Source: Armigeres subalbatus
Lineage: Eukaryota; Arthropoda; Insecta; Diptera; Culicidae
Length of the DNA stretch: 64,000 nucleotides
Direction of reading: 5' to 3'
NCBI RefSeq assembly: GCF_024139115.2
Contig: NC_085141.1
Span: forward strand, 71,155,481 to 71,219,480
Shown one piece after another: positions 56,752 to 64,000 of this stretch. Position 1 is the stretch's first letter. Each line of letters opens with the position of its first letter. The position numbers were made by a program, and so were the translations under genes. Below the pieces are notes generated by a model. It ran no database searches and was not told where the DNA came from. It saw only the letters and a program-made list of their open reading frames with translations.

Positions 56752-57396
56752 CTGAGGATTAGATCCAAACCCGCAAGTGATTGATTTTTGATGTCTGTGC
56801 TAGTGATGCATGTACGTGATTGGTTAGTTTACCTATTTCTAAACTTTTTATCAATTATCGATAATAAATAGTTAAAAATCAGTATTTTCAAATAAATACA
56901 AAGAAGCGTTGACTCATCCTTGATCGAATGGTCCAAAAAAATTGAAAATCCATCGAGAAACGGCTTAGATATTAAAGTTTAAAGTCTATCATATTTTCGT
57001 GACGGTCCCAGATTTTCGCAATCGTAAAGTGTACCCCAATATAGAAAACACAGACGTAGTCCTACGTCAAAAGTGCAATTATACCTGATAAATTGAAATT
57101 TAGAAATACCCAAGTTTAGTTAAGCTCATTTAGAATATTTTTCGAAAAATTCGAAAAAGAACAATGAATTGAATTGAAAAACAAAATAAACAACTCATTT
57201 TATACAAAACTCGAGAATTCAATAAATTTGTTTTAATTACATAAATATATTAGTTCCTTTTAAAATGTAAATTTCATAAGAAATCCAAAGAGTAATTTTG
57301 TAATACTCATGGATCATGGCACTAGATTCTTCATTTCACCAAACTGTCTCACGTAGTTTACGTCGGGCGGTCGTGTCTTGTATACAACCCTTATGA

Positions 57397-57892
57397 TTTT
57401 TTCCTTTGGGGATAGGGTCTTTCAGACGGGAAAAACGGTGTCTTTGATTTTGTTTCGTGGTTTGTGTGCTAGTGTTATGTTCTGTTTGTTGAGTATTTTT
57501 GCGAGTTTTTCACTCAAGCATGGTATGTAGGGTGTTGACAAAATTTTGTTTCCTTTCCCGTGTTATCGATTGTTTGTAGGGAGTTGTAATGTTGATGTGT
57601 TCGTTGTTTAAGCAATTGGTTAATAAACCATATTGGATAATGATTAATTAACAAAATGTGCTTTACAATGGTGATAGTGTTGTGTCTTTCATCGGCATCG
57701 GTGAGTTTAATTGCTCGATCGATTAATGCGATCGCCGTGTTGCGTTTATGCTGGAATGGGCTCTCTGAGTTGAAATCCAGATACCTTCCATTGGATTGTT
57801 TCGGTGTCCATATTTTGTGAATTTTTGTCTGTACTCGGTGTAGTGTCATATCGAGAAATTTCAGTTTGTGGTTCTCTTCTTTTTCTACCGTG
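57397..57892 (-). mobile_element. PLE fragment continuing copy B
   Basis: It begins TTTTTTCCTTTGGGG, the sequence missing after 31,916. It runs through the linker between the endonuclease and reverse transcriptase, then meets copy C in opposite orientation at about 57,892 with a 2-3 base overlap (TGA/GACA). Confidence 0.9.
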
Positions 57893-59497
57893 ACAATTAC
57901 GTTTGACCCAACAGCAAGAGTGTCCAGAAAAATCAAGACAATCCTTGATGAATGGAAGAACAACAAATACATCGATTTTCGAACGCATAAGAAGCTAAAC
58001 ATGTCGAACTGCAACCCACCTCGGATATATGGACTTCCCAAAATCCATAAACAAGGTAGGCCGTTGAGACCGGTTGTGTCAACTATAGGATCCACAACAT
58101 ACAAATTGGCCCAATTTCTGTCGAACATCCTTGGGAAAATTGTTGGAAAAACGGACGCCCACGTACTGAACAGCTTCACTTTTGCAACGGAAATATCAGG
58201 AGCACAGATAAATGAAGATGAAATAATGTTCTCTCTTGACGTCACATCGCTGTATACCAACGTACCGGTGGACTACGCAATAGAGTGTATACACCAACGC
58301 TGGGACGAGATCGACAAACACACACCGATCGACCAAGATAGTTTCGTAGCAGCAGTCAAACTAGTATTAGACTCCACTTTCTTCACGTATAAGGGAATCT
58401 TCTACAAGCAGACCTTCGGAGTCCCAATGGGTTCCCCTCTATCACCAGTAGTTGCAAATCTAGTTATGGAACGTCTGGAACAGGAGACCATACACAAACT
58501 GGAGGAGGAACACACACCTATGAAGATATACCGCCGTTACGTAGACGACTGTTTCTGTGTTGCTAGTGAAGGACACATAGAGACGATTGTGGCTACCTTC
58601 AATGACTTCCATGAAAAGTTAAAATTCACGGTAGAAAAAGAAGAGAACCACAAACTGAAATTTCTCGATATGACACTACACCGAGTACAGACAAAAATTC
58701 ACAAAATATGGACACCGAAACAATCCAATGGAAGGTATCTGGATTTCAACTCAGAGAGCCCATTCCAGCATAAACGCAACACGGCGATCGCATTAATCGA
58801 TCGAGCAATTAAACTCACCGATGCCGATGAAAGACACAACACTATCACCATTGTAAAGCACATTTTGTTAATTAATCATTATCCAATATGGTTTATTAAC
58901 CAATTGCTTAAACAACGAACACATCAACATTACAACTCCCTACAAACAATCGATAACACGGGAAAGGAAACAAAATTTTTGTCAACACCCTACATACCAT
59001 GCTTGAGTGAAAAACTCGCAAAAATACTCAACAAACAGAACATAACACTAGCACACAAACCACGAAACAAAATCAAAGACACCGTTTTTTCCCGTCTGAA
59101 GGACCCTATCCCCAAAGGAAAAACCAAAAATGTTGTGTATGGCATTCCGTGCGGTACCGATGATGGGAAAATCTATGTGGGACAGACAGGCAGAATGCTG
59201 GACACAAGACTCAACGAACACCAGAACAACATGAAGAAAAAGGAGGCAAAAACGGGTCTTACACAACATTTCCTGGAAGAAGGACATAACTTTAACTTCA
59301 ACAAAACCGAAATTCTAGAGAGGATCGAAAACCAGGAGAGCAGACTAATAGCAGAAGCTTTCCATATCAAGCTAATTGGTGACGACAGAACCGTCAACAT
59401 GCAGCGTGAATGTGGTGGAATTAATTCTGCATACAATGGCCTAGTGTGCAAAATACGATCGCTCAGAACACATACAACACGAAGAGAAGATGGGTGA
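57893..59497 (+). CDS. PLE copy C reverse transcriptase (partial) with complete GIY-YIG endonuclease
   Basis: The frame is open to the TGA at 59,497. RT motifs: TSLYTNVPVDYAIE, GVPMGSPLSPVVANL and the catalytic YVDD in IYRRYVDDCFCVA. The endonuclease shows VYGIPCGTDDGKIYVGQTGR, TRLNEH and the downstream EAFHIKLIGD. The N-terminal 280 or so codons present in copy A are missing, and the first codons of the open frame come from the inverted fragment. It is intact over the endonuclease, but it lacks its own start. Confidence 0.88.
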   Translation, partial: TITFDPTARVSRKIKTILDEWKNNKYIDFRTHKKLNMSNCNPPRIYGLPKIHKQGRPLRPVVSTIGSTTYKLAQFLSNILGKIVGKTDAHVLNSFTFATEISGAQINEDEIMFSLDVTSLYTNVPVDYAIECIHQRWDEIDKHTPIDQDSFVAAVKLVLDSTFFTYKGIFYKQTFGVPMGSPLSPVVANLVMERLEQETIHKLEEEHTPMKIYRRYVDDCFCVASEGHIETIVATFNDFHEKLKFTVEKEENHKLKFLDMTLHRVQTKIHKIWTPKQSNGRYLDFNSESPFQHKRNTAIALIDRAIKLTDADERHNTITIVKHILLINHYPIWFINQLLKQRTHQHYNSLQTIDNTGKETKFLSTPYIPCLSEKLAKILNKQNITLAHKPRNKIKDTVFSRLKDPIPKGKTKNVVYGIPCGTDDGKIYVGQTGRMLDTRLNEHQNNMKKKEAKTGLTQHFLEEGHNFNFNKTEILERIENQESRLIAEAFHIKLIGDDRTVNMQRECGGINSAYNGLVCKIRSLRTHTTRREDG

Positions 59498-59648
59498 CGT
59501 CACGCAGAGCATCGTGTGGGATGCAGAAATTTAGGGGGGTTTTTAGTTTGAAAACCACACTGGTGGTGAACGTTTGATCAATTGCAAGTGGGTGAAGAAA
59601 ATTGTACTTTGTATTTTTTAAATGAAAATTGTTAACTATGTTTCAATA

Positions 59649-59703
59649 AATTTTAGATCTGATGATGGCTGAAAAGCAGTAGGCCGAAACGTTATGCAAA
59701 ATT
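59649..59703 (+). ncRNA. Hammerhead-ribozyme-like motif of PLE copy C
   Basis: AATTTT (59,649), CTGATGA (59,659-59,665), a GGC...GCC stem-loop, GAAAC (59,686-59,690) and AAAATT (59,698-59,703) lie in the right order. It is the same as the two motifs in copies A and B. Confidence 0.5.
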
Positions 59704-59800
59704 ATGCAAAGTGTGTGTTTAGTTTTCACCGAAAAATATCAACAAATTAACGATATAAAAGTTCACGGTGACCCAAACCCTACCAAGTAACCAACAGATG

Positions 59801-60338
59801 ATATTTGAGAATAATATAACCTTCAATGTGTACACACGGGTGACCCAAATTTAAGTAATACCGGCGCCGCCCGTGTCCGAATGCGAACCAATTAATGAAT
59901 GGGTAGGAATATGTTGACGTGATACTTGCATTAATAGAAGCCGACGAGTTATCTGCACTTCCACGAGTAACCATCGTTGGATATATGGGGTCGGGAGGTA
60001 GCGAGGTTCGTTTTGGTAAAGTGTGTGTAGTTTTTCGCAAATCATGATCGATTGCACACCAATTCATTTATGTTTCGAACAAATTTAGCGTAATTCAATA
60101 TATGAAAATGGATGGACATGACAATTTAAAATTTTCATTTAAAACCCCAAATTTATTATTCCGCAGTGGTGATGATGCCTTTACTTTCTCCGACTGTTGT
60201 GTGACTTTTGAAGTGTTATTTTAAAGGGGTGCTGCCTAAATAGTAAAATAATCTTGCTTATAGTTTATAATCAATTTTAATGATCACCTCTTGCTTACAT
60301 CAACATGTTCAGCATCTGTAGTACTTTTTCATAAACAC
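59801..60338. other. Unannotated stretch right of the PLE complex
   Basis: It should join directly to sequence left of 28,493 in the pre-insertion locus. No gene is supported. Confidence 0.4.
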
Positions 60339-60340
60339 TA

Positions 60341-60884
60341 GGGTAAAATGCCCAATAGTGGACCCCTAACCAATAGTGGACCCTCCAGCCATTTTTGCAT
60401 TATTACAGCACAATGTCAACATTTTCCTATGAAATTCCATCGGGAGAACCTACCTTACAGTCCTATGATTTGATTACATGCATTGGAAATGCTATGGAAA
60501 GTAAAATTAGATGATTTTTTACAATTCTATAAAAAATAAACACGAGAGTGTCCATTATAGGAATATTTTGGAGGGTCCATAATAGGGAAGAAGAACGTCC
60601 CGAAACGGGACATGAAAATCAAATGAAGTGTCGACTATAGGGAAGCAATTTCCTATTATGGACCCCCAAGGGGTCTACTATAGGACGAATTCAGTTAGAC
60701 TTTAAAATGATAATTTTGACGAATAACGTCGTGTATTTGGGTGTTTTATGTATGTATCGAGAAGAGGAGATGCAGAGCTTATTGTTCGATATCAAGAAGA
60801 ATTAATATGTTGAAAATTTCTACTCCTTATGACAGGAAAAGCAAAATTCCGCTACTAGGGGGTCCACTATTGGGCATTTTACCC
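60341..60884. mobile_element. 544-bp inverted-repeat element, TA duplication
   Basis: The ends GGGTAAAATGCCCAATAGTG and the inverted CACTAT-type TATTGGGCATTTTACCC are flanked by TA at 60,339-60,340 and 60,885-60,886. The interior repeats GTGGACCCC / ACTATAGG phrases. It has only a short ORF, so it is a non-autonomous element. Confidence 0.82.
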
Positions 60885-60949
60885 TACTTTTTGCTCCGAC
60901 CGCGGTCATTGCTCTGGTTCTATTGTTGTAGATAGTTTTTGTGCGAATC

Positions 60950-61258
60950 ACCTCACAAAAGTAGAGCACAAAAACCAACGGCACCAGACGGCGATCGTAA
61001 CGAAACTCTGAAAGTTTACTGGGTTGGTAAAGAATTAGAATTTTCAATGTTTTTACATGAATAATCAATAGTTCCAATGGGCTTTAAAAATTGCTGGAGA
61101 GTTTCCGATTGGATTGATAATAAAATCTCGAAAATCCATTGAAAGATAAAGGAGTTATTAACGTTTGAAATCTTACATGATTTCGTGACGGTCTCGAATT
61201 TGGAAATTTTCATTTGGCACCCTGTATCCGAGTCTTCCCCTTAGACGTAGTTTACGTC
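60950..61258 (+). mobile_element. 3' fragment of an E-type element
   Basis: It matches the S module leading to the E 3' end and finishes TTAGACGTAGTTTACGTC followed by AAAA, as at 8,726. It shows that this end occurs outside the main composite, so it is a true terminus. Confidence 0.7.
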
Positions 61259-61262
61259 AAAA

Positions 61263-62331
61263 CTTGTTTCAATAGGCATGAAATTGTTTTCAATGAAAGA
61301 CATTGAGATCAAGGGAACCTATAAATATGGGTACCGCATAATTCTTGCATCATTCCATTACCACGTTCTGATTGGTGCAGACACCAGCGAATGAGCAGCC
61401 GCTGGGTCTGCCGAGAAGCCATAAAATAGAGCAACGCGATTTTTTCCTTTCATTCTGACCGGGACAAGCGAAGCAACCGCATCATCGATTGAACAGCACT
61501 CACACCTTTTAGCAGGGAATGAAGTCATCGAAGCCACCATCATCAGCCGAAACCTAGCCAGTACAGCAGCAGTCCACCCTACAGACCCGACAAAGCAGCA
61601 ATGCTGAGCAGATACCGGCAGCAGCAGCAGAGTCGACAGGCTGAAGAAAAGCCACATGATGCAGCATGTATGTCCAAAAAACAAACGGTTCTTCAGAGAG
61701 CCAATGATAGAGATCAATATCAAAGCTTTCAATTCCCTTCGGGATAGAAATTGCAGGGTTGTTACGGAGATCCTGAAATATTTTCCGCGCCAAATCCGCG
61801 CCGACTAAAATCAAATCCACGCCATTTCCGCGCGACATGAAAATCCATTCTGCGCCAAATCCGCGCGACCCAAAACTAAATTCTAAGCAAATACACGTTA
61901 AATATCAATGCATTGATCAATGCAATATTGGCATTGATAAAAAAATATGTAGAAAAACATTGTTTGATACTGACCGCACACAAAGCGAACGTGACTGAAT
62001 GATCGTCCCATGTTATGAATTTTAAATCTTATCACCATAAATCCCATGTCCGGGTGTTTCCTTCCTTCTACTACTAACAATGTTGTCTCAGAAAAGAACA
62101 CCCTACTTCCCACCTGAACTGCAATTCTAAGCTCGCTTGCCCGGCTTATTGGCCTGTATCAAGTGAAAAGTCCCGTTAAGAAATAGACGCCAGCAGCGAG
62201 CAACAAGCGTAAAAAAGAAGAAGCCCGTCAACGCGTTGATGATGATGACGCTTTGGCAGACAAAGAATCGGGATACAAGACACTAGCTGATTGGCCCACC
62301 AATTGGGAAGCAGAGAAGATTCAAAATAAGG
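61263..62331. other. Mostly unannotated; possible promoter-like motifs
   Basis: TATAAATA near 61,320 and CATAAAATAG near 61,421, followed by TTTCATTCTG at about +1 (61,450), look promoter-like but lead only to very short ORFs. A repeated phrase, CGCGCCAAATCCGCG, occurs near 61,785-61,870. A broken Lys/Glu-rich frame lies at 62,130-62,335. Confidence 0.3.
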
Positions 62332-62372
62332 TATAAAAGAAAAGTGCATTCGCTCGCAGAGCATTCAGTCTT
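62332..62372 (+). promoter_or_regulatory. TATA plus initiator, possible histone-type promoter
   Basis: TATAAAAG starts at 62,332 and ATTCAGTC, a good insect initiator, lies at 62,363-62,370 with A+1 at 62,367. A CCAAT motif lies about 30 bases upstream of TATA. The spacing is 35, slightly long. Confidence 0.45.
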
Positions 62373-62443
62373 TTTCATACCATCACTAGAAATTCGCGGT
62401 TATTTGAAAAGATCGTTTTCTTACTTTTTGCACTTAGCCGAAG

Positions 62444-62470
62444 CAAAAAGCCTTTTTCAAGGCTCTAAGA
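62444..62470 (+). terminator. Histone-mRNA-like 3' hairpin
   Basis: AGCCTT, a TTTC loop, then AAGGCT form a 6-bp stem with a 4-base loop, preceded by an A-run. Shape and loop agree with replication-dependent histone 3' ends, but the stem differs from the usual GGCYCTT. It lies only about 80 bases after the promoter, with no histone ORF between. Confidence 0.35.
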
Positions 62471-62479
62471 GTTAAAAAT

Positions 62480-63279
62480 AATGTTCTCCTTCAGTCGCTA
62501 TCGCACGGATTAGAAGGCCCTTCAGTGGAAGGGCTGAGATACAGTCTACATCCCCTGCTGAGCCAACTTGTGGTTTATTTCAGGCAGTCCTTCAGTGGGA
62601 AGGTTGCCACTGTCGAGGCTAATATTTCGTGACCGGACAGATACTTCCTGAATTTATTTATCCAAAATAGTTGATGTGAGAAATTTGGACATATTATGTA
62701 TCTTAAAGGCATGGTCAAGTCAAGTCCTACGTCCACTTAGCGGTTATGTCACAGACATTATCCACTGTTCGTTTTTCCAAATGACTCCTATGTCGACCGA
62801 TTACAAACTTTGGAACTCACGTTTTTATGCTCAAAGATTTTTGTTTACTATATCTTGTCGCAGCAAATAACGACAGCTTGTTTCAAACCTGGCTATCAAG
62901 ATCATCATCAATTGCTAACATGATGATATCTTTTTCGACCGCTCTTTGATGAGGGATAATATCTTTGCACAAGCATCCTGTGCTCAGGTCATGTTTCAAT
63001 GCCTGTGGAACAGTGAATGTCAACATTATTGAAATCAACATTTAACTTGTTTAAATTTGCAAAAAAATACACATTTACTCTTAACATAGCTCGGAACAAT
63101 AACATCAAAGTATGTTGGCGATTCATGCTTTGTATATGGGGATTCAACATCATAATGATGTGAACTCGACAGGTTTCTCGAATTCAACGAAAAAATGGAC
63201 ACACCGAAAAACTTTTCATGTCATCATAATGCTCATCAATAGGCCACATGGAGTGTATTTTTTGAAACCCTTCCCAACT
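62480..63279. other. Unannotated stretch
   Basis: Two similar phrases, CCCTTCAGTGGAAGGGCTGA (62,519) and TCCTTCAGTGGGAAGGTTGC (62,589), are small hairpins about 70 bp apart. No gene is supported. Confidence 0.35.
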
Positions 63280-63280
63280 A

Positions 63281-63436
63281 AGGGAAGATCCATTAATTAC
63301 GTAACGCTAAAATCGTAAACCTTCAACCCCCTCCTATGACAAAGTTTTTGTATGAAAAATCTGAAAATTTTGTATGGATTGTCACACTTCAGGCAACCCC
63401 CTCCAAGCGTTACTTACGTAATTTATGGATGTTCCC
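63281..63436. mobile_element. MITE of the GGGAAGATCC family, copy 3
   Basis: It starts AGGGAAGATCCATTAATTAC and ends CGTAATTTATGGATGTTCCC, flanked by TA at 63,279-63,280 and 63,437-63,438. It is closely related to 27,233-27,375. Confidence 0.75.
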
Positions 63437-63737
63437 TAGTAGGCGTTTTGCCTCAGGAGTTTTCCGGCTGAGCAATGTGCTTTTTTAATTAAAGAATATG
63501 ATTAAGATTTTCTTTTTTTATGACATCGGCTAGCTATTATGTTTAATTGTTATGAGGTAAACTACCCATGAAAATCGTTCCTGCTAAGACATTAGAGCTT
63601 AGGTAGGGCACATAGTCACATATCTAGGAACTTTTGGAATGGTGATTGTGCTCTTAATTACAACTGTTTTGGCCAACTAACGTACCGAACAGAAGGATTA
63701 GCTTGCGATCTATCTGATAATAACGTAGGGTTAGGCT

Positions 63738-63845
63738 CATTTGACCGAATGCCGTTTGGCCGTATGTCGTTTGACCGAATGTCATTTTGCCGAACGGGTC
63801 ATTTGGACGAACGCCATTTGGCCGAATGCCGTTTGGCCGAATAGT
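63738..63845. repeat. About 15-bp tandem repeat, TTTGGCCGAATGCCG type
   Basis: About seven imperfect units of TTTGRCCGAATGYCR follow one another. Such arrays are common in mosquito intergenic DNA. There is no coding value. Confidence 0.8.
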
Positions 63846-63865
63846 TGAAATACGTTTCCTTATTA

Positions 63866-64000
63866 AGTGAGTAGTGGGAAGCGAGAATCAATAAGGGTTT
63901 GTAGTGGGAAGCAAGAAGTGCGAAGTGACAAATAAGAATTGAATAGGGTGAAGTTACTGATAAGAAGTGAGAAGTGATAAGTGGGATAGCGAGTAACAAG
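63866..64000. repeat. Purine-rich GAAGTGAGAAGTG simple repeat, cut by window end
   Basis: Imperfect units of GAAGTGAGAAGTGR and GTGGGAAGCRAGAA extend to the edge. The Ser/His/Leu-rich frame on the opposite strand is a by-product of the repeat. Confidence 0.75.

Larger units (their letters stand above)
47523..57068 (+). mobile_element. G: related element inserted inside E1
   Basis: The left end includes CAATCGGGTTGTACGCAAAG and TGACGTAGGACTACC. The right end is GACGTAGTCCTACGTC followed by AAAA. The flanking E1 sequence is continuous if G is removed (TATAGTAAAAA joined to GTGCAATTA), with AAAA(A) as the duplicated target. The interior is an array of divergent promoter units of about 860 bp. 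Without LINE copy 5 it is about 5.3 kb. Ends and target preference match E, so G is a diverged subfamily. No mobility protein is visible. Confidence 0.7.
31917..57396 (-). mobile_element. E1: second copy of the unrecognised element, inserted into a PLE
   Basis: This segment interrupts a PLE precisely. Its left end is GACGTAAACTACGTCTAAGG next to the PLE T-run. Its right end reads, on the minus strand, TCATAAGGGTTGTATACAAG and reaches GACGTAAACTACG 32 bases further in. Without the LINE cluster (about 10.97 kb) and the G element (about 9.55 kb), about 5 kb remain. That is similar to E2, and the segment order matches E2 in inverse. Internal copies of the end motif at about 33,032, 34,091, 34,905 and 35,283 suggest it was built by repeated insertion. 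No transposition protein is visible. Confidence 0.7.
57893..59787 (+). mobile_element. PLE copy C, 5'-truncated, inverted to A and B
   Basis: It starts inside the reverse transcriptase and runs to the natural 3' end, ACCCAAACCCTACCAAG. TAACCAACAGATG follows at 59,788-59,800. The joined inverted copies match the 5' inversions commonly seen when PLEs insert. Confidence 0.9.

Noticed and set aside
31917..57396. Helitron identity for E1
   Set aside because: The minus-strand 5' end does begin TC after an A. But the 3' end is a GACGTAG..TACGTC palindrome directly at the A-run, with no CTRR and hairpin arrangement, and no Rep-helicase is seen.
57514..58260. 248-codon minus-strand frame joining PLE fragment and antisense of copy C
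   Set aside because: It crosses the inverted PLE junction; the right part is antisense to a functional-looking reverse-transcriptase frame.
61500..61740. Short ORFs after the CATAAAATAG promoter-like motif
   Set aside because: The first ATG opens only about 12 codons and other frames are interrupted.
1..64000. CRISPR arrays, bacterial operons, riboswitches or rRNA/tRNA genes
   Set aside because: No regular spacer-repeat pattern or operon structure. The only tRNA-like sequence is the SINE head, and the context is clearly insect DNA.

Overview
This window looks like repeat-dense mosquito DNA, most likely genus Aedes. The clearest marker is a tRNA-derived SINE of the Feilai type (15.2-15.5 kb) with intact A and B boxes, a short AAG-type tail and a 13-bp target duplication. 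The rest fits: Jockey-clade LINEs, Penelope-like elements and many short inverted-repeat elements (MITEs). I find no convincing host protein-coding gene. Almost everything recognisable is mobile or derived from mobile DNA.

Layout. (1) 1-8.7 kb: one copy (here called E2) of a repeat family I do not recognise. It is built from divergent promoter modules with tiny ORFs and is interrupted by Jockey-clade LINE copy 1. (2) 8.7-28.5 kb: MITEs, a non-autonomous LTR retrotransposon whose body is satellite DNA (10.2-13.3 kb), the SINE, a foldback element inside a LINE remnant, and a 4.2-kb Juan-like LINE (17.4-21.6 kb). The spacers between them are largely unannotatable. (3) 28.5-59.8 kb: a Penelope-like insertion complex flanked by the 13-bp repeat TAACCAACAGATG. 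It is split by about 25.5 kb of foreign DNA (31,917-57,396). That DNA is a second, minus-oriented copy of the unknown family (E1). E1 in turn contains a cluster of LINE copies 2, 3 and 4 plus an ORF1-only relative (36.2-47.2 kb), and a related but distinct element (G, 47.5-57.1 kb). G is interrupted by LINE copy 5. (4) 59.8-64 kb: MITEs, a family fragment, a possible histone-type promoter and hairpin, and short tandem repeats.

How the parts relate. The nesting gives an order of events: PLE complex, then E1, then G and the LINE cluster, then LINE copy 5 into G. The unknown E/G family is the most interesting content. Its modules are head-to-head promoters, each arm carrying a TATA box, an initiator and a downstream promoter element, in front of very short ORFs. 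Visible 3' ends finish in an ACGTAG/CTACGT palindrome against a run of A. The 5' end of the Jockey-clade LINE matches the predicted start site and downstream element of one promoter arm of the E family. This suggests that promoter sequence has moved between the two.

Limits. All calls come from reading the sequence. No alignment, expression or database search was run. E and G are working labels used only in this answer.
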